A DNA stretch of 62,142 nucleotides from Rhodobacter capsulatus (GTDB lineage: Bacteria; Pseudomonadota; Alphaproteobacteria; Rhodobacterales; Rhodobacteraceae). The notes under the pieces are model-generated. The model saw nothing but the letters and a program-made list of their open reading frames with translations, was not told the DNA's origin and did no database searches. This document shows, piece by piece, positions 52,853 through 61,336 of this stretch. Location of the stretch: positions 1 through 62,142 of the forward strand of contig NZ_SWJZ01000018.1 in assembly GCF_005144475.1 (NCBI RefSeq), written 5' to 3'. The first letter of the stretch is position 1; every line of letters begins with the position of its first letter. A program made the position numbers and the translations under genes.

Positions 52853-53323
52853 TCAGGTCCCGTCCGGCCCGGCCCCCGCGGGGCCGCCGGGCCCGGGGCC
52901 GCCCGAATGCCCCGGACCACCGGGGCCGCCGTCCGGACCGCCCGGACGCCCGGGACCCTCGGGACGCGGCCGGTCGGCGCCCGGCATCTCGCCGGGCCGC
53001 AGTCCGGGCGGAGGGGCCATGCCCCCCGGCCGCAGCCCGGGCGGCGGGGCCATCCCGCCCCGACGCGGCGCGGGCTCGGTGAAATCGCGCAGCACCTCGC
53101 CGTTGCGGGGGTCGATCACCACTTCGCGCAGGCCCGCGCCGCCCTCGGCGACGATCCGCACCCGACGCAGCCAGGTGGTCGAGACCTCGATCGAGCGGTA
53201 GCCCTCGGCCTGCATCTGCGCGACGATCCCGGCCTGGGTCTCGGCGCGGGCGGCAAGCGCCCCCAGCGCCAGGCTCAATGCCAGCGGCGCGACGGGGGCA
53301 AGGCGGGGCAGGCGCGATCGCAT
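52853..53323 (-). CDS. Secreted PepSY-like protein with a Pro/Gly-rich tail
   Basis: The 156-residue protein has a signal peptide (to about residue 28, ARAETQ). A short PepSY-like domain follows (about 29-90: IVAQMQAEGYRSIEVSTTWL, LREVVIDPRNGEVL). The last 65 or so residues are almost all Pro, Gly, Arg and Met, with two tandem GGMAPPPGLRP repeats, and are probably disordered. PepSY domains often inhibit or modulate partners in the periplasm. It lies just before the membrane LuxR gene. Function inferred only. Confidence 0.72.
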   Translation of the reverse strand: MRSRLPRLAPVAPLALSLALGALAARAETQAGIVAQMQAEGYRSIEVSTTWLRRVRIVAEGGAGLREVVIDPRNGEVLRDFTEPAPRRGGMAPPPGLRPGGMAPPPGLRPGEMPGADRPRPEGPGRPGGPDGGPGGPGHSGGPGPGGPAGAGPDGT

Positions 53324-53656
53324 GATCTCACTCCGAAAAAGGCGCGCCCCTCCCGCAGGATCGGGGCGCGCTCAGGAACCGCCGGACGCGGGCGCGCCCT
53401 GGCGAAAGCAGTACATCTGTCCGGGCCCCCCGACAACGGCCGCGCGCATCGTGAGTGGCGGCCCGGTCCGGTGTCGAGGTCAGTCCAGCGGCAGACCGGG
53501 CCGGGCCCCGCCCGTCCGATCCGCCCGTCACGTCTGGGGGACGGGACACCGATCTGTCGCCCGCCGCCGCCGGAAAGGCAATTCAGCGAAAGGTATAAAC
53601 CGGCGAAGGTGAGGCGGAAATCCGCGCCATAAACTTTGGTGTAGGGGCCGAAAACG
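53324..53656. other. Non-coding stretch with a possible promoter
   Basis: I see no convincing gene. On the minus strand TTTCCG (53620-53615) lies 17 bases before TATACC (53597-53592), a possible promoter for the PepSY-like and LuxR genes, though about 270 bases from the first ATG. The rest is GC-rich with several short inverted repeats. Confidence 0.35.
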
Positions 53657-53684
53657 CAAAAGCGGCGCCCCGGGCGCCGCCTTT
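53657..53684 (-). terminator. Rho-independent terminator of trpB
   Basis: On the minus strand GCGGCGCC-CGG-GGCGCCGC (53680-53662) is followed by TTTTGCGTTTTC. It lies 24 bases after the trpB stop and ends the long minus-strand gene row. Confidence 0.75.
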
Positions 53685-53707
53685 GTCGAGCCAGTCCGCC
53701 GGGCGGA

Positions 53708-54940
53708 TCAGATCTTCATCTCGACGCCCAGATGCTTCGCCACGGTGAAGATGTCCTTGTCGCCCCGCCCCGACAGGTTGATCACGATGATGTGGTCTTT
53801 CGGCAGACCCGGCGCGATCTTCATCACATGCGCCAGCGCATGGCTGCTTTCCAGCGCCGGGATGATGCCTTCGGTACGGCAGCAGAACTGGAACGCCTCC
53901 AGCGCCTCCATGTCGGTGATCGAGACATATTCCGCCCGCTTGATGTCATGCAGCCAGCTGTGTTCCGGCCCGATCCCCGGATAATCAAGCCCCGCCGAGA
54001 TCGAATGCCCTTCCAGGATCTGCCCGTCCTCGTCTTGCAGAAGATAGGTGCGGTTGCCATGCAGCACGCCCGGCCGCCCGCCGGTCAAGGACGCGCAATG
54101 CTGCATCCGGTCATCGACGCCCAGCCCCCCGGCCTCGACCCCGATGATCCGCACCGACGGGTCATCGAGGAACGGATGGAACAGCCCCATGGCGTTCGAG
54201 CCGCCGCCGACACAGGCGATGATCGTGTCGGGCAGACGGCCTTCGCCCTCCTGCTCCTCCAGCTGCCAGCGGGTTTCCTTGCCGATGATCGACTGGAAAT
54301 CGCGCACCATCGCCGGATAGGGCGCAGGCCCCGCGACGGTGCCGATGCAGTAAAACGTGTCGCGCACATTCGTCACCCAGTCGCGCAACGCGTCGTTCAT
54401 CGCGTCCTTCAGCGTGCCCCGCCCCGAGGTCACCGGCACCACCTCGGCGCCCAGAAGCTTCATCCGGAACACGTTCGGCGCCTGACGTTCGACGTCGGTG
54501 GCGCCCATGTAAACAATGCATTGCAGCCCGAACTTCGCGCAAACGGTGGCCGTCGCCACGCCATGCTGACCGGCGCCGGTCTCGGCGATGATCCGGGTCT
54601 TGCCCATGCGCCGGGCCAGCAAAATCTGCCCGAGCACGTTGTTGATCTTGTGCGCGCCGGTGTGGTTCAGCTCCTCGCGCTTGAGGTAAACCTTCGCGCC
54701 CCCCAGCTCCTCGGTCATCCGCGGCGCGAAATAAAGCGGCGAGGGACGGCCGACGTAATGCTTCCACAGCGCGTCCATCTCGGCCCAGAAGGTCGGGTCG
54801 GTCTTGGCGTGCTCATACTGCGCCTCAAGCTCAAGGATCAGCGGCATCAGCGTCTCGGACACGAACCGCCCGCCATGAATGCCGAAGCGGCCGTTGTCAT
54901 CCGGAGCCGTCATGAAACTGTTGAGCCGATCTTCCGCCAT
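53708..54940 (-). CDS. trpB: Tryptophan synthase beta chain
   Basis: TrpB joins indole and serine to tryptophan with PLP. The 410-residue protein has the PLP lysine in [15 protein letters not shown], the [13 protein letters not shown] loop, and the [10 protein letters not shown] phosphate site. The start at 54940 follows AAGGGGAC; a Met nine codons later is also possible. trpA is not directly downstream in this window. It belongs to the row rpsA-ihfB-lapA-trpF-trpB. Confidence 0.96.
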   Translation of the reverse strand: MAEDRLNSFMTAPDDNGRFGIHGGRFVSETLMPLILELEAQYEHAKTDPTFWAEMDALWKHYVGRPSPLYFAPRMTEELGGAKVYLKREELNHTGAHKINNVLGQILLARRMGKTRIIAETGAGQHGVATATVCAKFGLQCIVYMGATDVERQAPNVFRMKLLGAEVVPVTSGRGTLKDAMNDALRDWVTNVRDTFYCIGTVAGPAPYPAMVRDFQSIIGKETRWQLEEQEGEGRLPDTIIACVGGGSNAMGLFHPFLDDPSVRIIGVEAGGLGVDDRMQHCASLTGGRPGVLHGNRTYLLQDEDGQILEGHSISAGLDYPGIGPEHSWLHDIKRAEYVSITDMEALEAFQFCCRTEGIIPALESSHALAHVMKIAPGLPKDHIIVINLSGRGDKDIFTVAKHLGVEMKI

Positions 54941-55008
54941 CGCCGTCCCCTTTGTCCTTCACGCGCCAACAGCAGATAGCGCGCCCCCCCCTCGGGGTAA
55001 AGTTCCTG

Positions 55009-55056
55009 TTTCTTCTTGGCACAAATACGCTGGGGGTCCGGGGGTGAAACCCCCGG
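55009..55056 (-). repeat. Dispersed 3'-end element after trpF
   Basis: On the minus strand, a CCGGGGG-N5-CCCCCGG hairpin (55056-55038) is followed by GCGTATTTG-N3-CAAGAAGAAA (55030-55009). The order and orientation match trpF. It lies in the 117-base spacer before trpB. Confidence 0.7.
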
Positions 55057-55057
55057 C

Positions 55058-55729
55058 CTACCCCTGCGCCGCCGCGACAAAGGCGGCCATCCGGGCGGCC
55101 TCCTTGACCCCGGGCGCGCTTTCGACGCCCGAGGAGACATCGACCTGAAGCGCCCCGGTCAGCCGCACCGCATCGCGCACGTTCTCGGGCGTCAGCCCGC
55201 CGGCCAGCATCCACGGACGTTGCCAGACCCGGCCCGCAATCAGCCGCCAATCGAAAGCCAGCCCGTTGCCGCCCGGCAGCGCCGCGCCCTTCGGCGCCTT
55301 CGCATCGACCAGGATCTGATCCGCCACGGCCTCGTACTCGGCGATCGCCGCCAGATCGGCCGCCTCGGCCACGCCGACGGCCTTCATCACCGGCAGGCCG
55401 AAGCGCGCCTTCACCTCGGCCACCCGGGCAGGGCTTTCCTTGCCATGAAGTTGCAGCATGTCCAAGGGCACCGCCGCGGTGATCGCCTCCAGAGCCGCGT
55501 CATCGGCATCGACGACCAGCGCCACCTTGGCCAGCCCCACGGGTGCGGCAAGCGCCAGGTCGCGGGCGGCGGCGATCTCCAGATGGCGGGGGGAGCGGGG
55601 GAAAAACACAAGGCCGATGTAGCCCGCCCCCGCCGCGGCGGCAGCCTCCACATCGGCCGGTGTTCTCAGCCCGCAGATCTTGCAGCGCACCCCGCCGGGG
55701 CGGCCACGGTTGATGGCGACGGTGACCAC
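55058..55729 (-). CDS. trpF: Phosphoribosylanthranilate isomerase
   Basis: TrpF isomerises phosphoribosylanthranilate in tryptophan synthesis. The 223-residue beta-barrel has the catalytic cysteine in [14 protein letters not shown]. It has [22 protein letters not shown], and [13 protein letters not shown], the phosphate loops. A GTG at 55729 with TGAGGG upstream is chosen; the GTG at 55690 would start just before the catalytic motif but lacks a ribosome site. It starts 7 bases after lapA. Confidence 0.93.
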   Translation of the reverse strand: MVTVAINRGRPGGVRCKICGLRTPADVEAAAAAGAGYIGLVFFPRSPRHLEIAAARDLALAAPVGLAKVALVVDADDAALEAITAAVPLDMLQLHGKESPARVAEVKARFGLPVMKAVGVAEAADLAAIAEYEAVADQILVDAKAPKGAALPGGNGLAFDWRLIAGRVWQRPWMLAGGLTPENVRDAVRLTGALQVDVSSGVESAPGVKEAARMAAFVAAAQG

Positions 55730-55736
55730 GGCGCCC

Positions 55737-56093
55737 TCAGGCGCGGGGCTTGTCGAGCAGCGCCAGAACCTCGTCTTTCGGGCCTTGCGTCTTTTCCTTC
55801 AGCCGGCCCAACTCGCGCTCCAGCGTCGCGGCCTGTTTCGTCGCCTTGCGGGCGGTCTTGCGAAAGCGATGCTCGCGCAGATATTCCCAGACGAAGCCGA
55901 CGCCCAGCCCCAGCAGCATCCCGCCGAAGAAGACGAAGAACAGCGGCACCGGCAGATGCAGGTTGAAGCCGACAAAAGCCTCGATCTCGGAGGTCAGCAG
56001 ACTGAGCGTCACCACCTCGCGGTTGGACATCGCCAGCGTCACCAGAACGAGGATGAGGCAAGCCAGGAACAGGTAGCGGATCGCGCGGAACAT
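55737..56093 (-). CDS. lapA: LapA-domain membrane protein
   Basis: The 118-residue inner-membrane protein has two helices (about 5-24 and 48-69) flanking the LapA (DUF1049) motif [12 protein letters not shown] basic coiled-coil-like tail (about 75-110) follows. In E. coli LapA works with LapB in control of lipopolysaccharide synthesis; no lapB is adjacent here, so the role is only inferred. It sits between ihfB and trpF with gaps of 6 and 7 bases. Confidence 0.88.
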   Translation of the reverse strand: MFRAIRYLFLACLILVLVTLAMSNREVVTLSLLTSEIEAFVGFNLHLPVPLFFVFFGGMLLGLGVGFVWEYLREHRFRKTARKATKQAATLERELGRLKEKTQGPKDEVLALLDKPRA

Positions 56094-56099
56094 CGGGTC

Positions 56100-56387
56100 T
56101 TACTCCTCTACCCCGTTCAGCCGGTCGCGCAGAAGCTTGCCGGTCTTGAAGAAGGGCACGTGTTTTTCATCGACCGCGACCGATGTGCCGGTGCGCGGAT
56201 TGCGCCCGGTTCTAGCGTCCCGTTTCTTCACCGAAAAGGCGCCAAAGCCGCGCAGCTCGACCCGATCACCGCGGGCCATCGCCTCGATGATCTCGTCGAA
56301 GATCGTGTTCACGATCTTCTCCACGTCGCGCTGAAACAGATGCGGATTCTCTTCGGCGATCTTGGCGATCAATTCAGAGCGGATCAT
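56100..56387 (-). CDS. ihfB: Integration host factor beta subunit
   Basis: IhfB pairs with IhfA to bend DNA at promoters and recombination sites. The 95-residue protein begins [20 protein letters not shown] and has [21 protein letters not shown], with the proline-containing beta arm that enters the minor groove. It follows rpsA, as is usual in proteobacteria. The spacer upstream has a terminator, so its own promoter is expected within 56388-56611. Confidence 0.96.
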   Translation of the reverse strand: MIRSELIAKIAEENPHLFQRDVEKIVNTIFDEIIEAMARGDRVELRGFGAFSVKKRDARTGRNPRTGTSVAVDEKHVPFFKTGKLLRDRLNGVEE

Positions 56388-56611
56388 GCGTCATCTCCCC
56401 CGTCACCCGGCTCGACCCGGACTGGTTCTTGCCCAGACTATAGGGGGAATTTTCCGCGACACAAACAGCAATGGCTTGGAAAGGCGGGAAATTATCGCCT
56501 GCCATCGCGGTTTCGGCCCCGATCTGCGGCGCTCGGACGCAGTCCTCCATCGGCTGACCCTGCGGAAAGGCGGTTTCAGCCCCGATGCGCAACCCCGTGG
56601 CGAATCGCACA

Positions 56612-56642
56612 AAGGAAAAGGCCCCGCAAAAGCGGGGCCTTT
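56612..56642 (-). terminator. Rho-independent terminator of rpsA
   Basis: On the minus strand AAAGGCCCCGC-TTTT-GCGGGGCCTTTTCC forms a perfect stem with a T-run. It lies 20 bases after the rpsA stop. Confidence 0.85.
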
Positions 56643-56662
56643 CCGATCCCTTGCGGGAAAGA

Positions 56663-58342
56663 TTATTCGCGGCCCTTGAGCGCGGCGCCAAGGATGTCGC
56701 CGAGCGAGGCGCCCGAGTCGGACGTGCCGTATTGTTCCACGGCTTCCTTCTCTTCGGCGATCTCGCGCGCCTTGATCGACACGCCCAGCTTGCGGGTCTT
56801 GCTGTCGATGTTGACAACGCGCACGTCGACGTGATCGCCGACCTGGAAGCGCTCGGGGCGCTGGTCGGCACGGTCGCGGGCCAGATCCGAACGGCGGATG
56901 AAGGACTTCATGCCGTTGTATTCGACCTCGATGCCGCCGTCTTCGATCGCGGTGACGTTCACGGTGATGACCGAGCCACGTTTCACGCCATCGACCGCAT
57001 CCGAGAAGGTGTCGGCATCCAGCGCCTTGATCGAGAGCGAGATGCGTTCCTTGTCGGTGTCGACTTCGGTGACCGCCGCGCGCACGACGTCGCCCTTGCG
57101 GTATTCCTGGATCGCTTCTTCGCCGCGCTTGTCCCACGACAGGTCGGACAGGTGCACCATGCCGTCGATGTCGTTTTCGAGGCCGATGAACAGACCGAAT
57201 TCGGTGATGTTCTTGACTTCACCCTCGATCACCGTGCCGACCGGATGGGCATCGGCGAAGGCTTCCCACGGGTTGCGCAGGCATTGCTTGAGGCCCAGCG
57301 ACACGCGGCGTTTCGCGGTGTCGATCTCGAGCACCATGACGTCGACTTCCTGCGAGGTCGAAACGATCTTGCCGGGGTGCACGTTCTTCTTGGTCCAGGA
57401 CATTTCCGAGACGTGAACCAGACCCTCGACACCGGCTTCCAGCTCCACGAAGGCGCCGTAATCGGTGATGTTGGTGACGCGGCCCTTGTGGACCGAGCCC
57501 AGCGCGAATTTGGTTTCCACCGAATCCCACGGGTCGTTCAGCAGCTGCTTCATGCCGAGGCTGATGCGGTGGGTGTCCTTGTTGATCTTGACGACCTGGA
57601 CCTTGACGGTCTCGCCGATCGTGAGGATCTCCGACGGGTGGTTGACGCGGCGCCAGGCCATGTCGGTGACGTGCAGCAGGCCATCGACGCCGCCGAGGTC
57701 AACAAACGCACCGTATTCGGTGATGTTCTTGACCACGCCGTCGACGATCTGACCTTCGGTCAGGTTGCCGATGACTTCGGCGCGCTGTTCGGCTCGCGAT
57801 TCTTCCAGGATGGCGCGACGCGAGACAACGATGTTGCCACGGCGACGGTCCATTTTCAGGATTTGGAACGGCTGTTTCAGACCCATCAGCGGGCCGGCAT
57901 CGCGCACCGGACGGACGTCCACTTGCGAGCCCGGCAGGAAGGCCACGGCGCCGCCCAGATCGACGGTGAAGCCGCCCTTGACGCGACCGAAGATGGCGCC
58001 ATCGACGCGCTCTTCGCTGGCATAGGCTTTTTCGAGACGGTCCCAGGCTTCTTCGCGACGGGCTTTCTCGCGCGAGATGACGGCTTCGCCACGGGCGTTT
58101 TCGACGCGATCGAGGTAAACTTCGACCTCGTCGCCGACGGCGATCGAGGGAGCTTCACCGGGATTCGCGAATTCTTTCAGATCGACGCGGCCTTCCATCT
58201 TGTAGCCGACGTCGATGATGGCCTGGCCCGCCTCGATGGCGATGACCTTGCCCTTGACGACCGATCCCTCTTGCGGGGTGTCGATCTCGAAGCTTTCCTT
58301 CAGGAGGGCTTCGAATTCTTCCATGCTAGCTTTGGCGCACAT
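56663..58342 (-). CDS. rpsA: 30S ribosomal protein S1
   Basis: S1 brings mRNA to the 30S subunit. The 559-residue protein has six S1/OB repeats; repeats 3-6 have the clear pattern GxVxNITxYGAFVELxxGVEGLVHVSEMSW. The C-terminus is SGASLGDILGAALKGRE, typical of alphaproteobacteria. I chose the ATG at 58342 because KASMEEFEALLKESFE then follows as in relatives. An in-frame ATG at 58378 also has a good ribosome site and would add 12 residues. Confidence 0.95.
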   Translation of the reverse strand: MCAKASMEEFEALLKESFEIDTPQEGSVVKGKVIAIEAGQAIIDVGYKMEGRVDLKEFANPGEAPSIAVGDEVEVYLDRVENARGEAVISREKARREEAWDRLEKAYASEERVDGAIFGRVKGGFTVDLGGAVAFLPGSQVDVRPVRDAGPLMGLKQPFQILKMDRRRGNIVVSRRAILEESRAEQRAEVIGNLTEGQIVDGVVKNITEYGAFVDLGGVDGLLHVTDMAWRRVNHPSEILTIGETVKVQVVKINKDTHRISLGMKQLLNDPWDSVETKFALGSVHKGRVTNITDYGAFVELEAGVEGLVHVSEMSWTKKNVHPGKIVSTSQEVDVMVLEIDTAKRRVSLGLKQCLRNPWEAFADAHPVGTVIEGEVKNITEFGLFIGLENDIDGMVHLSDLSWDKRGEEAIQEYRKGDVVRAAVTEVDTDKERISLSIKALDADTFSDAVDGVKRGSVITVNVTAIEDGGIEVEYNGMKSFIRRSDLARDRADQRPERFQVGDHVDVRVVNIDSKTRKLGVSIKAREIAEEKEAVEQYGTSDSGASLGDILGAALKGRE

Positions 58343-58454
58343 GCGTTCAAGTTTCCTTTGTATGGGTTTTCTGGCCATGCGGTTGGCTCCGCCGGTCTTT
58401 CGTTGCGTATGTCACAAGGGGGCAGACCTGCGCCTGCCCCCCGTGGACGTGGCC

Positions 58455-58483
58455 CCTATAGGCGGGAATCGCCTGTGGGGCAA
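58455..58483 (-). promoter_or_regulatory. Probable rpsA promoter
   Basis: On the minus strand TTGCCC (58483-58478) lies 17 bases before TATAGG (58460-58455). The start would be near 58448, giving a leader of about 105 bases. The spacer contains an inverted repeat AGGCG-ATTCC-CGCCT. Ribosomal protein S1 is known to control its own mRNA in other bacteria. Confidence 0.5.
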
Positions 58484-58503
58484 GGGTTTTCGGCCCCGGC
58501 GCC

Positions 58504-59136
58504 TCAGTCGATCCGCGTCACCAGCTCCGAAAGCGGCTTGCGCACCTTCTTCATGCCGGCCAGCCAGTCGCCCTCGGCGGCGCGGTAGCCCAGCGGCATC
58601 AGCGTGACCGAGCGCAGACCCTTGGCGCGCAGGCCAAGGATGTCATCGACCGCGGCCGGGTCGAAGCCCTCCATCGGGGTGGCGTCGACCTCAAGCTCGG
58701 CCGCCTGCGCCAGCGCGATGCCGAAGGCGATATAGGCCTGATGCGCGGCATGGGCGGCGTTCACCTCTTCGGTGCGGGCCAGATACATCGCCTTGAGGTT
58801 GTCGTAATAGGGCTGCACCATCTCGCGCGGGATCGCCCGCTCGGTCACATGCAGATCGACGACAGCGTCGATGCGCTCGGCGGTGTAATTGTCCCAGGCG
58901 GCAAAGACGACCAGATGCGAGCCGTCCACGATCTGGGTCTGGCCGAAAGCCGCGGCGGAAATCTTCGCCCGCAGCTCCTTGTTGGTGATCACCAGAATTT
59001 CAAAGGGCTGCAGCCCCGAGGAGGTCGGCGCCATCTGCGCCGCGGTCAGAATCTTTTCGACCTTGTCTTCGGAAACGGCCTTGGCCGGGTCCATCTTTTT
59101 CGTCGCATAGCGCCAGTTCAGGGTATCGAGCAGCAT
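58504..59136 (-). CDS. Nitroreductase-family FMN oxidoreductase
   Basis: The 210-residue protein reduces nitro compounds or quinones with NAD(P)H in the usual family activity. NWRYATKKMD at the start, AAQMAPTSSGLQPFEILVI in the FMN site, and MPLGYRAAEGDW near the end are the signatures of the NfsB/YdgI group. The ATG at 59136 gives the normal N-terminus. It lies between cmk and rpsA on the same strand, interrupting the common cmk-rpsA pair. Confidence 0.9.
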   Translation of the reverse strand: MLLDTLNWRYATKKMDPAKAVSEDKVEKILTAAQMAPTSSGLQPFEILVITNKELRAKISAAAFGQTQIVDGSHLVVFAAWDNYTAERIDAVVDLHVTERAIPREMVQPYYDNLKAMYLARTEEVNAAHAAHQAYIAFGIALAQAAELEVDATPMEGFDPAAVDDILGLRAKGLRSVTLMPLGYRAAEGDWLAGMKKVRKPLSELVTRID

Positions 59137-59215
59137 CGAGGGGCATCCTTTCGCGGTTGAGCGTGTGGCCCCAAGATAGGCGCACAGCCGCACGACGCAA
59201 CGAAAGCTTCTGCGC

Positions 59216-59803
59216 CTATTTGCACAGCCGTTCGGACACCACCGCGCAGGCCGCCGCGATCGCGTCCTCGATGCTCATGTCCGAGGTGTCGATCACCACG
59301 GCATCCGCAGCGGGGCGCAGCGGCGCATCGGCCCGGGTCATGTCGCGCGCGTCGCGCTCCTTCACCTCGGCCAGCACCTGCGCGGCGTCGCCACCCACCT
59401 CCAGCCAGCGCCGATGCGCCCGCACCTCGGGGCTGGCGGTGACGAAGAGCTTCACCTCGGCTTCGGGGCAGATGACGGTGCCGATGTCGCGCCCATCCAG
59501 CACCGCGCCGCCCGCGCGGCGGGCAAAATCGCGTTGGAAATCAAGAAGCGCCTGCCGCACTTCGGGGATGACGGCGACCTTCGAGGCCGCCTGCCCCGCG
59601 TCCAGCGTGCGCAGATCGTCGCGCGCCAGATCCTCGGGCGTCAGCCCGCGCGCGGCGGCCACCGGATCGCCGCCCTTGACGCCGACCGCCCGGTAAAGCG
59701 CCCCGGTGTCCAGATGCGCAAAGCCGAACCGTTCGGCCACGGCGCGGGAAATCGTGCCCTTGCCAGCGGCGGCAGGCCCGTCGATCGCCACGGTGAACAT
59801 CAT
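59216..59803 (-). CDS. cmk: Cytidylate kinase
   Basis: Cmk phosphorylates CMP and dCMP. The 195-residue protein has the P-loop [11 protein letters not shown] (8-18), [10 protein letters not shown], and [14 protein letters not shown] in the NMP-binding domain. It is a little shorter than E. coli Cmk (227). The start could be the first or second Met (59803 or 59800). It follows aroA, as in many alphaproteobacteria. Confidence 0.95.
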   Translation of the reverse strand: MMFTVAIDGPAAAGKGTISRAVAERFGFAHLDTGALYRAVGVKGGDPVAAARGLTPEDLARDDLRTLDAGQAASKVAVIPEVRQALLDFQRDFARRAGGAVLDGRDIGTVICPEAEVKLFVTASPEVRAHRRWLEVGGDAAQVLAEVKERDARDMTRADAPLRPAADAVVIDTSDMSIEDAIAAACAVVSERLCK

Positions 59804-59837
59804 CTTGAACCTCGCACGGGCTTCAACGTTGCAGTTT

Positions 59838-59890
59838 GCGTATTTTGACCAAGAAGAAAACCATGGGCTTCTTCTTGGCGCAAATACGCC
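59838..59890. repeat. Paired dispersed element between cmk and aroA
   Basis: Two inverted copies of GCGTATTT...CAAGAAGAAA face each other with CCATGG at the centre, so the whole 53 bases fold as one hairpin. The minus copy follows the aroA stop by 10 bases. The plus copy faces the start of cmk and has no gene end beside it. The right arm continues into CCTTT. Confidence 0.78.
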
Positions 59891-59899
59891 CTTTCGACC

Positions 59900-61243
59900 T
59901 CAGTCCCGGGTGATGCTGGCGCCAAGATCGCGCATCAGATCCTCGAAGACCGGGAAGGAGGTGGCGATCGGCGAGCCGTCATCGACCGAAATCGACTCCT
60001 GGCTGACAAGGCCGAGCACCAGGAAGCTCATCGCGATGCGGTGGTCGATATGGGTGGCGACGGTGGCGCCGCCGGGCACGCCCTCGGGCCCAAGCCCGTG
60101 CACGATCAGCGTGTCCTCGTCTTCCTCGACACGGACACCGCAGGCTTCCAGCCCGCGCGCCATCGCCGCGATGCGGTCGCTTTCCTTCACCCGCAGCTCA
60201 TGCACGCCGCGCATCACGGTGGTGCCGGTGGCGCAGGCGGCCAAAGCGGCCAGCACCGGATATTCGTCGATCTGCGCGGCGGCGCGCTCGGCCGGCACCT
60301 CGATGCCCGTCAGGGCCGAGTGGCGCACGCGCAGATCGGCAACCGGCTCGCCACCCTCCTCGCGTTCATTGAGGAATGCGATATCGGCGCCCATCTCGCG
60401 CAGCGTGATGAAGAGCCCGTTGCGGGTCGGGTTCTGGCTGACCCCCGGCACAAGGATGTCCGAACCCGGCACCAGAAGCGCCGCGCAGACCGGGAAGGCG
60501 GCCGAGGACGGATCGCGCGGCACCGCCACCTCTTGCGCCACCAGTTCGGGCTGGCCCTGCAGGGTGATCCGGTTGCCCTCGGGCGTGGCCTCGACCGTCA
60601 CCTCGGCGCCAAAGCCGCGCAGCATCCGTTCGGTGTGATCGCGGGTCGGCGTCTTTTCGATCACCACGGTTTGCCCCGGCGCGTTGAGCCCCGCCAGCAG
60701 CACCGCCGATTTCACCTGCGCCGAGGCCATCGGCGTCGTGTAGGTGACCGGCACCGGCTCGGCCGCGCCGACCAGCGTCATCGGCAGCCGCCCGCCCGCG
60801 CGCCCGTAAGACCGCGCGCCAAACAGCGCCAGCGGATCGGTCACCCGCCCCATCGGGCGCTTGCGCAGGCTCGCATCGCCGGTGAAGGTCGCGGTGATCG
60901 GGCTGGTCGCCATGCAGCCCATGATCAGCCGCACGCCGGTGCCCGAATTGCCGCAATCGATCACCTCGGCAGGCTCGGCAAAACCGCCGACCCCCACCCC
61001 CTCGACCGTCCAGGCGCCCGGGCCGGTGCGGGTGACGGTGGCGCCAAAGGCCTGCATCGCCTTCGCCGTATCCAGCACGTCCTGCCCCTCGAGCAGCCCG
61101 GTGATCCGCGTCGTGCCCACCGAAAGCGCGCCCAGGATCAGCGCGCGATGCGAGATCGACTTGTCGCCCGGCACCGCGGCCACGCCCGAAAGCGGGCCGC
61201 CCTTGCGCGACGTCATGCGGATGGGGGAACCGTGAGCGGACAT
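59900..61243 (-). CDS. aroA: 3-phosphoshikimate 1-carboxyvinyltransferase (EPSP synthase)
   Basis: AroA makes EPSP from shikimate 3-phosphate and PEP. The 447-residue protein begins with [17 protein letters not shown], then has [13 protein letters not shown] and [10 protein letters not shown], and ends with the [13 protein letters not shown] block. The Gly-Ala-type substitution CGNSGTGVR with SLRKRPM resembles the class II variants, but that needs alignment. The ATG at 61243 follows GGGAGG. Its product is the substrate of AroC at 33-34 kb. Confidence 0.95.
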   Translation of the reverse strand: MSAHGSPIRMTSRKGGPLSGVAAVPGDKSISHRALILGALSVGTTRITGLLEGQDVLDTAKAMQAFGATVTRTGPGAWTVEGVGVGGFAEPAEVIDCGNSGTGVRLIMGCMATSPITATFTGDASLRKRPMGRVTDPLALFGARSYGRAGGRLPMTLVGAAEPVPVTYTTPMASAQVKSAVLLAGLNAPGQTVVIEKTPTRDHTERMLRGFGAEVTVEATPEGNRITLQGQPELVAQEVAVPRDPSSAAFPVCAALLVPGSDILVPGVSQNPTRNGLFITLREMGADIAFLNEREEGGEPVADLRVRHSALTGIEVPAERAAAQIDEYPVLAALAACATGTTVMRGVHELRVKESDRIAAMARGLEACGVRVEEDEDTLIVHGLGPEGVPGGATVATHIDHRIAMSFLVLGLVSQESISVDDGSPIATSFPVFEDLMRDLGASITRD

Positions 61244-61305
61244 GAAAGCCTCCCTGAATGTCAGGGCCCTGTTAGCGCACCGCGCCCCGACCGAAAAGCC
61301 CCGCG

Positions 61306-61329
61306 TTTCTTCTTGGCGCAAATACGCCC
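61306..61329 (-). repeat. Dispersed 3'-end element after trmB
   Basis: On the minus strand GGGCGTATTTG-N3-CAAGAAGAAA begins eight bases after the trmB stop and has its orientation. It lies between trmB and aroA and is unpaired here. Confidence 0.72.
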
Positions 61330-61336
61330 GCGCGGC

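Noticed and set aside
53322-53612. Overlapping open frames on both strands upstream of the PepSY-like gene
   Set aside because: Neither has a convincing start or motif. Composition is that of shadow frames in GC-rich DNA.
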